NCBI RefSeq assembly: GCF_026240945.1
Contig: NZ_JAPFPY010000008.1
Location: 124,001 to 188,000 of the forward strand
Length of the DNA: 64,000 nucleotides
Origin: Mycolicibacterium sp. J2
GTDB taxonomy: Bacteria; Actinomycetota; Actinomycetes; Mycobacteriales; Mycobacteriaceae
Reading direction: 5' to 3'
Made by a program: the position numbers and the translations under genes
Shown here: one piece after another, positions 1 to 7,792 of the stretch
How the letters are laid out: every line of letters begins with the position of its first letter
Numbering within the stretch: position 1 is the first letter of the stretch
The notes under the pieces: model-generated
Database searches by the model: none
Told to the model about the DNA's origin: nothing
What the model saw: the letters and a program-made list of their open reading frames with translations, nothing else

Positions 1-1385
1 GTGTCATTCGAGTACGCCACCCCCAGCGTGGCCGGCTGCCAGGTGCCCTCGTGCCCCGGGGTGTCGATACGCACCTCCACCGCGCGCACCCCGCGGTTCT
101 GGGCCCAGGCCACTCCACCGAACCGGGCTGATCCGCGCGGCACATCGGCTCCCGACCGCGGCACGTCGATGCGGGACTGCGTCTTGATCGGCCCCTGTGG
201 GGCCCAGCCCAGCTTCGTCCAATAGGCCTCGGCGCGATCGAATCTGGTGAGTTCCAGGTCGACGACCCATTTGGTTGCCGAGACATAACCGTAGAGCCCG
301 GGCACCACCAGCCGGGCCGGGTAACCGTGCTCGACGGGCAGCGGCTGACCGTTCATGGTGATGGCCAACAACGCATCACGATCATCGGTGAGCGCCTGCA
401 CCGGGGAACCGGCGGTGAAGCCGTCGCTGGACGTGGACAGCACCATATCGGCGTCGGTGTGCACGCCGGCGGCGGCCAACAGATCACGCACCCGGTAGCC
501 GGTCCACACCGCGTTGCCGATGAGGTCACCCCCGACCGGGTTGGACACGCACGTCAGGGTGACGATCTTCTCGATGAGCTCGAAACGGGCCAGATCATCG
601 AAACGATAGGTCTTTTCGTGATCGACCATCCCGTGGATGCGCAGTTTCCAGTCGGCCCGGGACAACTGCGGCACGGCGAGTGCGGTGTCGATCCGGTAGA
701 AGTCGGCGTTGCCGGTCACGAAGCTCGGCAGTTCCACACCGGCCGGCTGCACACCGGCCGGCACCGGTGCGGCGGGTTTGGCCAGCGGTGGCGGGGTGAA
801 CGCATTCCGGTCGCCGGAAACGGAATTGACCCGACCTCCGTAGATGCTGCCCAGCGCGCCGGTCAGGGTGCCCACCCCGAGAAACCCGAGAGCTGCCAGC
901 GAGAGCCGGCGGCCGGGATCGGTCTCGGCGGCGCTGTTGGCCGAATCGTCGCGCAGCCGCCCCGACGTCAGGAAACGCAGGGTCGCAATGCCGGCCAGTG
1001 TGCCCACCACCGTCGGAACGGCGTCGAGCGGGCCTGTGCCGGTGCGGGTCAACACCGCCGCACACCCGAGCACCCCAGCGGCAGCGAACATGACACTGCC
1101 GATCGGCACACGGCGACGTTCCAGCAGGCCCGCCAGCGCTGCCAGGATGGCGATCACCAGCAGCACGGCGACCGTCAGGAACAGCTTGTCGGAGGTGCCG
1201 AACGTCTGGATCGCCCATTCCTTGACCGCCCCCGGGGTGTGGTCGATGACGCTCGACCCCACGGCGGTGCGGGCGTCACCGGACGCGCCCAGCGGGATGG
1301 CGGCCAGCGCGCTGATACCGAGGGTGATCGCCGCGGAGGCGATACCGCAGAGCAATCGGGTACCGGGGGCGATGGGCGCACTCAC
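1..1385 (-). CDS. Molybdopterin-dependent oxidoreductase, sulfite-oxidase-like, membrane-anchored (C-terminus cut by window edge)
   Basis: The protein starts with GTG at 1385 and runs off the left edge after about 460 residues, so only the last part is missing. The N-terminal ~170 residues carry several hydrophobic membrane segments. The rest matches the sulfite oxidase/YedY-like Moco fold: a stretch reading LTCVSNPVGGDLIGNAVW contains the likely molybdenum-ligating cysteine at about residue 279, followed by EHGYPARLVVPGLYGYVSATKW, cut here to its family-typical sense: a Moco-binding Gly-Tyr-Pro-Ala-Arg segment. Family members oxidise small S- or N-oxides or sulfite at the cell surface; the substrate here is not visible. 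It is divergent from the metallopeptidase gene at 1591. The 205-bp gap between them holds no site I recognise. Confidence 0.82.
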   Translation of the reverse strand, partial: MSAPIAPGTRLLCGIASAAITLGISALAAIPLGASGDARTAVGSSVIDHTPGAVKEWAIQTFGTSDKLFLTVAVLLVIAILAALAGLLERRRVPIGSVMFAAAGVLGCAAVLTRTGTGPLDAVPTVVGTLAGIATLRFLTSGRLRDDSANSAAETDPGRRLSLAALGFLGVGTLTGALGSIYGGRVNSVSGDRNAFTPPPLAKPAAPVPAGVQPAGVELPSFVTGNADFYRIDTALAVPQLSRADWKLRIHGMVDHEKTYRFDDLARFELIEKIVTLTCVSNPVGGDLIGNAVWTGYRVRDLLAAAGVHTDADMVLSTSSDGFTAGSPVQALTDDRDALLAITMNGQPLPVEHGYPARLVVPGLYGYVSATKWVVDLELTRFDRAEAYWTKLGWAPQGPIKTQSRIDVPRSGADVPRGSARFGGVAWAQNRGVRAVEVRIDTPGHEGTWQPATLGVAYSND

Positions 1386-1590
1386 GATCCCACGCTAGCC
1401 CAGGGAGGTTCTCGAAAGCCTTACCGAACAGTGACGGGGTGCGCCCAGCCCCGCCGGGTGCCGGGCAGGGCTCACGCCGGCGGCCGCGGATCGACGATTG
1501 CTGAAGTCGCCCTCACTGACCGCTGATACGGGAAACAAACTGCTCACCGGATTCCAAGCCAATTCCAAGCCGGCGCATTACTGTTTGCCC

Positions 1591-2952
1591 ATGCTCAAGC
1601 GAATCGCTGCGGCGTGCGCCGCGGTCGTGGTGGTTGCCGGCTGTGGCGCGCCGAAGGTGGAGATCCCGAAATCCCCATCAACCTCGGCTGCAGCCAAGCC
1701 GGACACCAGTGGCATCGAGGTGCACGGCGACGCGTCGGGACCGTTGAATCAGCTGGCCGTCGAGGCGATCGCTGATCTGCAACAGTTCTGGGGCAAGCAG
1801 TTCCCCGAGTTGTACGGCAAGGATTACGAGCCCGTCTCGGGTGGCTTCTTCGCGGTCGACCCCTCGTCCGGTGAGACGCCGCCGTGCGCGTCCGGTCCCG
1901 ACGACGTGGCGGGCAACGCGTTCTACTGCGGTTCCAAGGATGTCGTCGCATGGGACTCGACGGGGTTGTTCCCCGAGCTGCAATCCAAGTACGGCGACTT
2001 CGTCATCCCGGTGGTGCTGGCGCACGAGTGGGGGCATGCGGTTCAGGCTCGCTCCAACTTCACCGCGCGGACCATCACCCGGGAGCTGCAGGCCGACTGC
2101 TTCGCCGGAGCCTGGTCCCGGCATGCCAAGGATGACAAGGTCTTCCAGGTGACCAGTGCCGAGCTGGACACCTCCTTGGCCGGCATCCTCGACCTGCGTG
2201 ATCCCGTCGGCACCGACAAGCTCGACCCTTCGGCGCACGGCAGCGGATTCGACCGGGTTGGCGCGTTCCAAGACGGCTTCGACAATGGTCTGCAACGGTG
2301 CAAGGACTACCGCGACGACGACCCGATGGTGCTCGCGCTGCCGTTCAACGACCCCGAGGACGAGGCCAGTGGGGGTGACGCGCCGTACGACTCGATCGTC
2401 AACGGGGTGCCCTACGACCTCGAAGATTACTGGACCCACGTGTACCCGGAGCTAGCGCACGGCCAGGCATGGCCCCCCGTGCATGGTCTGGAGCCGTTCG
2501 ACCCCTCCAGCCCGCCGAACTGCGGTGACCAGTCCGCCGAAGGATTCTCGTTGTTCTATTGCGTCCCTGACGACTACATCGGCTGGGATAACGCCGAGAC
2601 GATGCCGCGGGTGTACACGCAGGGCGGCGACTATGCCGTCGCCACGCTGCTGGCCACCCAGTACGGGCTCGCCGCACTGACCCGCCTCGGCGACGACTCC
2701 GATGAGAAGACCTCGACGGCGCGCGGCGATTGCTTCGCCGGTGCCTACACGGCCAGCGTCATCCTGCACAACCGTGCCGAGACCAGCTCGTGGTCCATCT
2801 CACCGGGGGACCTGGACGAGGGGATCAAGGCACTGCTGGTCTTCCGCGGCGCCGACGATGCCGACCGGCAGGGCGCCGGTTTCGACCGGGTGCGGGCCTT
2901 CCGCGAGGGGGTCATCAACGGCGCCGAGGCGTGTGTGGGGTACCAGCACTGA
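1591..2952 (+). CDS. Neutral zinc metallopeptidase lipoprotein with a degenerate second domain
   Basis: The start is ATG 1591 because it begins a clear lipoprotein signal ending in VVAGCGAP, with the lipidated Cys near residue 16; an earlier in-frame GTG at 1498 would bury it. The first half has the HEWGH zinc-binding motif (H145, E146, H149) and ELQADC (E165, D169), as in the neutral zinc metallopeptidase family. The second half repeats the layout: GDCFAGAY matches ADCFAGAW, and FDRVRAFREG matches FDRVGAFQDG, but there is no HEXXH. This looks like a tandem duplication in which the second copy lost its metal site. An extracytoplasmic peptidase is likely; the substrate is unknown. Confidence 0.8.
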   Translation: MLKRIAAACAAVVVVAGCGAPKVEIPKSPSTSAAAKPDTSGIEVHGDASGPLNQLAVEAIADLQQFWGKQFPELYGKDYEPVSGGFFAVDPSSGETPPCASGPDDVAGNAFYCGSKDVVAWDSTGLFPELQSKYGDFVIPVVLAHEWGHAVQARSNFTARTITRELQADCFAGAWSRHAKDDKVFQVTSAELDTSLAGILDLRDPVGTDKLDPSAHGSGFDRVGAFQDGFDNGLQRCKDYRDDDPMVLALPFNDPEDEASGGDAPYDSIVNGVPYDLEDYWTHVYPELAHGQAWPPVHGLEPFDPSSPPNCGDQSAEGFSLFYCVPDDYIGWDNAETMPRVYTQGGDYAVATLLATQYGLAALTRLGDDSDEKTSTARGDCFAGAYTASVILHNRAETSSWSISPGDLDEGIKALLVFRGADDADRQGAGFDRVRAFREGVINGAEACVGYQH

Positions 2953-2966
2953 CGGCTCGCGTGCTT

Positions 2967-3713
2967 CTAGTAGGCGTCCACCCCGAGCTTGACTGCCAGC
3001 CCCAACCCGGCGACGGCGATGAGCAGTCGCAGTGGGGTGGCCGGAGCGTGGCGCACCACCACCGGTCCCAGCCGCGCCCCCAACAGGCAGCCGAGACCCA
3101 ATGGCACGACGTCAGCCCAGTTCACCGGCGCAAAGGCGACGAATCCGATCGCGGCAACGCCGTTGGCCACCCCCAGCACCACGTTCTTGGTGGCGTTGGC
3201 GTCGGCCAGCGTGGCGCTGCCGGTGCGCAAGAACAGGGCCAACAGCAGCACGCCCGCCGCCGCGCCGAAGAATCCGCCGTAGACACAGATGGCCAGTACG
3301 GAAAGTGTTTGCAGCACAAGGTGTCTGGTGCTGTGAACGCGCCAGGGATCGTTGCGGACGGGCAGCGCGATCGCCACCGATGACGCCGCCAGCAGCACCG
3401 GCACCACGTTCTCGAACCCCTCGGCCGGGATCGACAGCAGCAACACCGCTCCGGCTGCGCCGCCGAGCACGGCCGCCGGCAGCATCCGCCGCAGCTTGGG
3501 TCCTTGGCCCTGCAATTCGGGCAGCGACCCCCAAACCGAACCGACACCGTTGCCCACCAGCGCGACGGTGTTGGTCACGTTGGCGGCCACCGGCGGCAAG
3601 CCGACGAGCAGCAGGGCCGGGTAGGTGGATACCGAGGCCAGTCCGGCGATACTGCCCGTCAATCCGCCGCCGATTCCGGCGACCGCCAGGAACAGCACCT
3701 CCCACCACGTCAC
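2967..3713 (-). CDS. TauE/SafE (TSUP) family membrane permease
   Basis: About 248 residues from GTG 3713, almost entirely hydrophobic with about eight membrane segments. Both halves have the glycine-rich TSUP pattern: the N-terminal GIGGGLTGSIAGLASVS and a second-half GGFFGAAAGVLLLALFL, each followed by an Asn-rich segment (ANVTNTVAL, ANATKNVVL). TSUP proteins move sulfite, sulfonates or other small organic anions; the substrate cannot be read here. It lies 17 bp downstream of the APC permease on the same strand and is probably cotranscribed with it. The GTG is chosen because the reading frame further upstream belongs to the permease gene. Confidence 0.85.
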   Translation of the reverse strand: MTWWEVLFLAVAGIGGGLTGSIAGLASVSTYPALLLVGLPPVAANVTNTVALVGNGVGSVWGSLPELQGQGPKLRRMLPAAVLGGAAGAVLLLSIPAEGFENVVPVLLAASSVAIALPVRNDPWRVHSTRHLVLQTLSVLAICVYGGFFGAAAGVLLLALFLRTGSATLADANATKNVVLGVANGVAAIGFVAFAPVNWADVVPLGLGCLLGARLGPVVVRHAPATPLRLLIAVAGLGLAVKLGVDAY

Positions 3714-3730
3714 CGGCCCATCCTGGCCTA

Positions 3731-5266
3731 TCAGTATTTTTTGCGAGCGACCAGCGCGTCGGCGGGCTCGGGTGCACCGTCGCGGTCTTTGACCACGCGG
3801 TAGGCGGCGTACCCGGCCACCAGTGTCAGTGCGACGAAGATCACCGCGAAGTACTGCAGGAACCATGAATCGCCGGCCGGGTTGTAGACCTCCTGGCGGG
3901 GCCAGCCGATATTGATCACGAGCAGGGCGCCCATCACCACGGCGACAAGATTGACCGGGATGCCCCAGCGGCCCAGGTCCATCACCGGCTTGCCGTGCGA
4001 GAGGCTGGTGCCGCGCAGGCGGTGGATCAACGCCGGGACCTTCACCATCAGGTAGGCCAGGTAGACGATGACCACCGACACCGAGGCGATGGCGGCGAAC
4101 ACGCTGGACTGGCCCAGGTTGACCAACAGGACGGCGATGGCCAGCAGGCTGACCGCAACACCGGTGATGACCGGGGTTCCGGTCCGCTTGTTGACCTTGG
4201 CCAGCAGTTTCCCGAACGGGAGCCGGTTGTCGCGCGCCATCGAGAACATCACCCGCGACGCCGATGCCTGGATGGCCAGGGTGGCCGAGAAGATCGCCAC
4301 CGCGACCAGGCCCAGCAGGGTCTTGCCCAGCCACGTGTCGAGTTGGCTCTCGATGACCCAGGCCATGCCGCCATGGGCCAGGTCGTCACCCAGTTCGGGG
4401 GCGGACATGAGGGCGGCCAGGATCATCAGCCCGCCACCGACGAACGACACCAGCAGGGCAGTCACGATCGCCTTGGGTGCGGTGCGGCGGGGATCCTTGG
4501 TCTCCTCGGAAAGCTCTGCGGCGCTGTCGAATCCGTACATCACGTAGGCGGCCATCAGCATCGACGCCAGGAAGGCGGGCAGGTAGTGCACGCCCGAGCC
4601 GTGCCCGCCCGTGTCGGTGATCGCTTGCCCGGGGTTGCGTTCGGCGGTGAAGAACATCGCCCCGACGATGAGGAGCACACCGATGATCTCCAGGGTGACG
4701 CCGGTGACGGTGATCCGGGCCATGAACCGCACGCCGGCGGCGCTGATGACGGTGCACGCCACGATGGTGATGGCACCCAGGATGATTCCGTTGGTGGCGC
4801 CGTCGACCGACAATGGATCCATGTCGGTGCCGACGAGCTGAAAGCCGCTCCAGATCGGCGGCAAGACGGTCTGCATGGCGATCGCCAGCGCGGCAATGGA
4901 CACGATGTAGCCGATCAGCATGAACCAGCCGGCGAACCAGCCGACGGCGTTGCCGGCCAACCGGCGCGACCACTGGTAGATGGCACCGGCGACGGGAAAC
5001 TTGCCGGACAGTTCGGCGAACACCAGGCAGACGCAGAACTGGCAGATGAACACGATGGGCCAGGTGAAGAAGAACGCCGGCCCGCCGAGCGCGAAACCCA
5101 AAGGGAAGAAGGCGAAGACGGTGGTGAGGATCGACACGAAGGAGAAGCCGGCGGCGAAAGCGGCGTAACCGCCGATGCCGCGGTGCAACTCCTGCGTATA
5201 GCCGAGTTCCTCCAAGGTGGCGGCGTCCTCCTGGGAGGAGATCGCCGGATCGAAGGTGGCGGGCAT
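3731..5266 (-). CDS. APC superfamily amino acid/amine permease
   Basis: About 511 residues with twelve or so membrane helices. It starts at ATG 5266, preceded by an AGGAG ribosome-binding site about 8 nt upstream. The motif YGFDSAAELSEETKDPRR is typical of the amino acid/choline transporter branch of the APC superfamily, which includes GABA, choline and amino acid exchangers. The N-terminus contains an ELHRGIGGYAAFAAGFSFVS stretch, also typical of this branch. The likely role is uptake of an amino acid or amine across the cytoplasmic membrane. It is probably the first gene of a two-gene unit with the TauE-like permease and is divergent from the nucleotidyltransferase gene. Confidence 0.85.
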   Translation of the reverse strand: MPATFDPAISSQEDAATLEELGYTQELHRGIGGYAAFAAGFSFVSILTTVFAFFPLGFALGGPAFFFTWPIVFICQFCVCLVFAELSGKFPVAGAIYQWSRRLAGNAVGWFAGWFMLIGYIVSIAALAIAMQTVLPPIWSGFQLVGTDMDPLSVDGATNGIILGAITIVACTVISAAGVRFMARITVTGVTLEIIGVLLIVGAMFFTAERNPGQAITDTGGHGSGVHYLPAFLASMLMAAYVMYGFDSAAELSEETKDPRRTAPKAIVTALLVSFVGGGLMILAALMSAPELGDDLAHGGMAWVIESQLDTWLGKTLLGLVAVAIFSATLAIQASASRVMFSMARDNRLPFGKLLAKVNKRTGTPVITGVAVSLLAIAVLLVNLGQSSVFAAIASVSVVIVYLAYLMVKVPALIHRLRGTSLSHGKPVMDLGRWGIPVNLVAVVMGALLVINIGWPRQEVYNPAGDSWFLQYFAVIFVALTLVAGYAAYRVVKDRDGAPEPADALVARKKY

Positions 5267-5295
5267 GGCGTGTACTCCTGAATGGTGGCGAATAA

Positions 5296-5309
5296 CTATC
5301 GTGCGATAG
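5296..5309. promoter_or_regulatory. Candidate operator palindrome between permease and nucleotidyltransferase
   Basis: CTATCG-TG-CGATAG is a perfect 6-bp inverted repeat, 30 bp upstream of the permease start in a divergent intergenic region of 118 bp. A local regulator site is plausible, but no regulator gene is adjacent, so the protein that would bind it is unknown. Confidence 0.35.
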
Positions 5310-5384
5310 AAATTAGGGTGTGTTTTTGATCCGCGCATTTCGGCGGTGTGACATCTGTGTGACCAGCGTCGGGGGAGCAACCGA

Positions 5385-6416
5385 GTGACAATCGATGACA
5401 TGTCCTCCCGTGCGGTGCATGCCATCGACGCTGCCGGCGACGAAGCCGGTCTTCGTGCCGCGATGGAGCAGGCCCGGCTGGCCCTGATCGACCAGCTGGC
5501 CGCGCAGACCCCGGCGGCCGACCTTGCCGCCGGTTGGTCGGCGGTGCTGCGTCACGGCGTCGCCGCCGCCGTCCGGGTGGCCTCCGGCGCCGACGAACCG
5601 CGGTGGAGCTGGTTCGTCTCCGGTAGCGCCGCCCGCGGCGAGGCGGCCCCGGGTTCGGATATCGAGACGATGATGGCGGTGGCCGACGCCGCCTCCGACG
5701 AGCAGAAGGCAGCACTGCTGGTGCGGGCCGCCGACGTGCACGCGCTGCTGGAGCGATGCGGGATTCAGGGCGACGGCAACGGGGTGCTGGCCAGCCGGCC
5801 GCGGTTCTGCCGCCGGGCATCGAACTGGCTCGAGGGCATCGAACACTGGGCTACCGAGCCCCGCACGGACCGGGGTGTTGTGATGACCGGACTGATGGCC
5901 GATGCCGTCGAGGTGGGCCCGGGGGCGGGGGACATGCTGCGGGTTCGCGCCGTCGACGCGGCGTGCCGGCATTACCCGGTCCGTCAGGCGATGCTGGACG
6001 ACGCCACCACCGTGCGGGCGGGCTTTCCGTCGCGGCTGCGCATCTTGTCAAGGCACGCCGATACCGTGGACCTGAAATTGGCGATGGTCGACCCGGTGGT
6101 CAAGATCGCCCGCTGGGCCGGCCTGTCGGCCGGTTCGACGGCGGTGTCCACCCTGGCTCGACTTGACGCCGCAGGCGCGGCAGGCATCCTCGACGCCGAC
6201 GACGTGTCGACCCTGCACGAGTGCTTTGTCTGGCTGACCCGGTTCCGTTGGCGGTTGCGTGCCGGTCCGTGGTTGCGGGGTGCGCCGGTCGGTGACCTGG
6301 TCGGGTTGGCCGAAATCGCCCCGCATGAGCGGGCGGTGCTGCGCGGCGTGCACCGCGAAGTGACCGGTGTCAGCCGCAAACTCACGTTCCTGGCCTCGAC
6401 GTCGGCGTTCCGGTAG
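5385..6416 (+). CDS. DUF294-type nucleotidyltransferase
   Basis: 343 residues from GTG 5385, with a GGGGGAG ribosome-binding site about 8 nt upstream. The polymerase-beta-like nucleotidyltransferase signature is intact: G80-S81, then D92-I-E94, with ARGE between, matching the hG[GS]...Dh[DE] pattern. The C-terminal ~170 residues are helical and match the DUF294 substrate-binding domain layout. Unlike many relatives it has no CBS domains or cyclic-nucleotide domain. Its stop TAG (6414-6416) overlaps the GTG of the Fic gene by one base, so the two are translationally coupled. A role in transferring a nucleotide to a protein, RNA or small molecule is likely; the target is unknown. Confidence 0.75.
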   Translation: MTIDDMSSRAVHAIDAAGDEAGLRAAMEQARLALIDQLAAQTPAADLAAGWSAVLRHGVAAAVRVASGADEPRWSWFVSGSAARGEAAPGSDIETMMAVADAASDEQKAALLVRAADVHALLERCGIQGDGNGVLASRPRFCRRASNWLEGIEHWATEPRTDRGVVMTGLMADAVEVGPGAGDMLRVRAVDAACRHYPVRQAMLDDATTVRAGFPSRLRILSRHADTVDLKLAMVDPVVKIARWAGLSAGSTAVSTLARLDAAGAAGILDADDVSTLHECFVWLTRFRWRLRAGPWLRGAPVGDLVGLAEIAPHERAVLRGVHREVTGVSRKLTFLASTSAFR

Positions 6417-7210
6417 TGGAATCCGGTGCGGTGCGCCGAGCACTGGACCAGACCGTCGCCGCGCAGCGGCTGGAGGGCTGGGCGCCCACCGATGAGCAGC
6501 TGGCCGACCTGGGCCGGCTGGCTCGTTCCGAGCTGAGTTTCGGGGAGTATCTGGCCGGCTATCGGGCCAGGTACCCGCCGGCACAACAGCCACCGCGCCG
6601 GTGGGTGCTGCGCCGTCGTGTCCCATACCTGATTCCGGGAACCACGCTGTTGCGCAACAACTTCGGCGTCACCGAGCAGTCGGCGCTGACCGAACTGGAG
6701 TGCATCGCCACCGCCGGCCGCATGCTGGCCTGGCACTTGCGGATCGCGGCGGGGCGCACCGACCCCGCCGACCTCGACGCCCGGGTGATCCACCAGCAGC
6801 TGTTCGCCGATGTGTACGTCTGGGCGGGCCGTTATCGGGTGACCGACTTGCGGCGCGGGGAAACGGCTTTCGGATGGCAGGCCGATATCGCCACGCGGAT
6901 GGCCGAGGTCACCGACCGGGCCCGCGGGTTGGCGGCCACGCCGCCCGGCGACGGACCCGCCCTGGCCTACCAGCTGTCCCGGCTGTACGCCGACTACAAC
7001 CAGGTGCACCCTTTTCGCGAGGGGAACGGGCGCACCGGAACACTGTTGCTGCACACCGTCTCGGCGCGGTGCGGCTATCGGCTCGACCTGTCCGGCATCA
7101 GCCGCGCCGACTGGTACGCGGCGTCGGCGGACAGCATGCCTTTGCGTCGCGACGGCCGCGCGAACCACCGGCCCTTCATCCCGCTGCTGGTGCGCGCGGT
7201 CGGCCGATAA
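6416..7210 (+). CDS. Fic domain protein with fused VbhA-like antitoxin N-terminus
   Basis: 264 residues. Residues ~5-48 match the VbhA-type Fic antitoxin: AVRRALDQTVAAQRLEGWAP has the inhibitory-helix glutamate at E20 (QRLEG). The Fic motif is at 198-206 (HPFREGNGR), with the catalytic His198 and the anion-binding loop intact. Two regulatory positions differ from the family rule. The serine of the [S/T]xxxE[G/N] inhibition motif is Ala16, and the second arginine of GNGRxxR is Thr209. Fic enzymes normally transfer AMP or a related moiety to proteins. The gene starts inside the stop codon of the nucleotidyltransferase. The fused inhibitor suggests a single-chain toxin/antitoxin or a regulated modifier; the target is unknown. 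Confidence 0.8.
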   Translation: MESGAVRRALDQTVAAQRLEGWAPTDEQLADLGRLARSELSFGEYLAGYRARYPPAQQPPRRWVLRRRVPYLIPGTTLLRNNFGVTEQSALTELECIATAGRMLAWHLRIAAGRTDPADLDARVIHQQLFADVYVWAGRYRVTDLRRGETAFGWQADIATRMAEVTDRARGLAATPPGDGPALAYQLSRLYADYNQVHPFREGNGRTGTLLLHTVSARCGYRLDLSGISRADWYAASADSMPLRRDGRANHRPFIPLLVRAVGR

Positions 7211-7252
7211 ACGGGTTGCATGGCCACCGCCGCAGCCGCTACCCTCGCTGAC

Positions 7253-7297
7253 GTGCATCGCATTCTCGTAGTAGCCAGTACCCGCAGCGGGGTCTGA
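7253..7297 (+). CDS. Putative 14-codon leader peptide rich in Ile/Leu/Val codons
   Basis: GTG 7253 to TGA 7295-7297 encodes MHRILVVASTRSGV. It contains consecutive Ile-Leu-Val-Val codons ATT CTC GTA GTA; ATT and GTA are rare in this GC-rich genome. The GTA-GTA-GC segment is itself one arm of a possible stem with 7328-7335. This is the architecture of an attenuation leader peptide responding to branched-chain aminoacyl-tRNA, 75 bp upstream of a LeuA-like regulatory-domain gene. Translation is inferred from layout only. Confidence 0.45.
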   Translation: MHRILVVASTRSGV

Positions 7298-7369
7298 TCC
7301 AGACCGACCCCCCGCTGTGGGTCGGAAGCTACTACCCGTCGGTCGCTCCCTCAGAGCCGAAAGACCGAC
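7268..7369 (+). promoter_or_regulatory. Structured 5' leader RNA with competing stems upstream of the LeuA-like gene
   Basis: Perfect complementary arms seen: GTAGTAGC 7268-7275 with GCTACTAC 7328-7335; CAGCGGGG 7285-7292 with CCCCGCTG 7310-7317; GGTCTG 7291-7296 with CAGACC 7300-7305; CCGACCC 7304-7310 with GGGTCGG 7319-7325; GTCGGTC 7338-7344 with GACCGAC 7363-7369. GTCGGTC 7338-7344 can also pair with GACCGAC 7302-7308, giving mutually exclusive folds or a pseudoknot. The last stem ends 3 nt before ATG 7373 and could mask ribosome access. A conserved pseudoknot called the LEU element has been predicted upstream of actinobacterial leuA; this may be a relative. Confidence 0.6.
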
Positions 7370-7372
7370 ACC

Positions 7373-7783
7373 ATGACAATCACCAACACCATCACCACCG
7401 GCACTCTGACCGGCCCCCGCTTCGCCGACTTCTTCGACACCCCGTTGCCGCGCGGTGTGCGCGAACTCGCCGGCGACATGTCCTGGGACGACGTCGCGAC
7501 GACGTTCGGTTCGGGTCCCGGCCCGGTGACGCTGAGCGCCGCCGCGCTCGCGGCGCTGGCCGCCGAGCCCGCGCCGATCGCCGCCGTCACCGCCCTGCTC
7601 TACGACGCAGGCATCGCCGTCGAGATGCTCAACTTCCACCAGCTGCGGGCCGGCGGCCAGACCGCGACCTTCATCCGCGGCACCGACGGGGCGCGTACGC
7701 AGTGGGCGATCGGATGGTCTGAGTCGGCGACCGAATCGGCGCTGCGAGCATTCATCGCCTGCGCCAACCGCCTGGTGGCGTGA
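7373..7783 (+). CDS. Stand-alone LeuA-type (2-isopropylmalate synthase) regulatory/dimerisation domain protein
   Basis: 136 residues with no catalytic barrel. Residues ~66-136 follow the C-terminal allosteric domain of 2-isopropylmalate synthase: AGIAVEMLNFHQLRAGGQTA resembles the actinobacterial DVxVLDYxEHAxxAGGDAQA segment, and WAIGWSESATESALRAFIAC resembles WGVGI...TTASLRAVVSAVNR. The FADFF...PLPRGVREL stretch near the start recalls the linker that precedes that domain in LeuA. In LeuA this domain binds leucine and gives feedback inhibition. A free domain could bind leucine, or pair with LeuA and change its control. The leader RNA upstream fits a branched-chain amino acid link. The neighbours are otherwise unrelated. 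Confidence 0.65.
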   Translation: MTITNTITTGTLTGPRFADFFDTPLPRGVRELAGDMSWDDVATTFGSGPGPVTLSAAALAALAAEPAPIAAVTALLYDAGIAVEMLNFHQLRAGGQTATFIRGTDGARTQWAIGWSESATESALRAFIACANRLVA

Positions 7784-7792
7784 CGCCCGAAC

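Noticed and set aside
327..1526. 399-codon plus-strand frame opposite the molybdoenzyme
   Set aside because: The opposite strand encodes a clear sulfite-oxidase-like protein with the Moco cysteine. The plus-strand product is low-complexity His/Gly/Arg.
1498..1590. Upstream GTG extension of the metallopeptidase
   Set aside because: It would add 31 residues before a perfect lipoprotein signal peptide; ATG 1591 is far more likely.
2967..4334. Long upstream extension of the TauE/SafE permease frame
   Set aside because: The extra residues are the out-of-frame image of the APC permease gene and are not hydrophobic; the protein begins at GTG 3713.
3995..5281. 428-codon plus-strand frame opposite the APC permease
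   Set aside because: Composition is Gly/Gln/Asp/His repeats, the antisense image of hydrophobic helices.
5984..7639. 551-codon minus-strand frame across the Fic and LeuA-like genes
   Set aside because: It runs over three well-supported plus-strand genes and a structured intergenic leader, with shadow composition.
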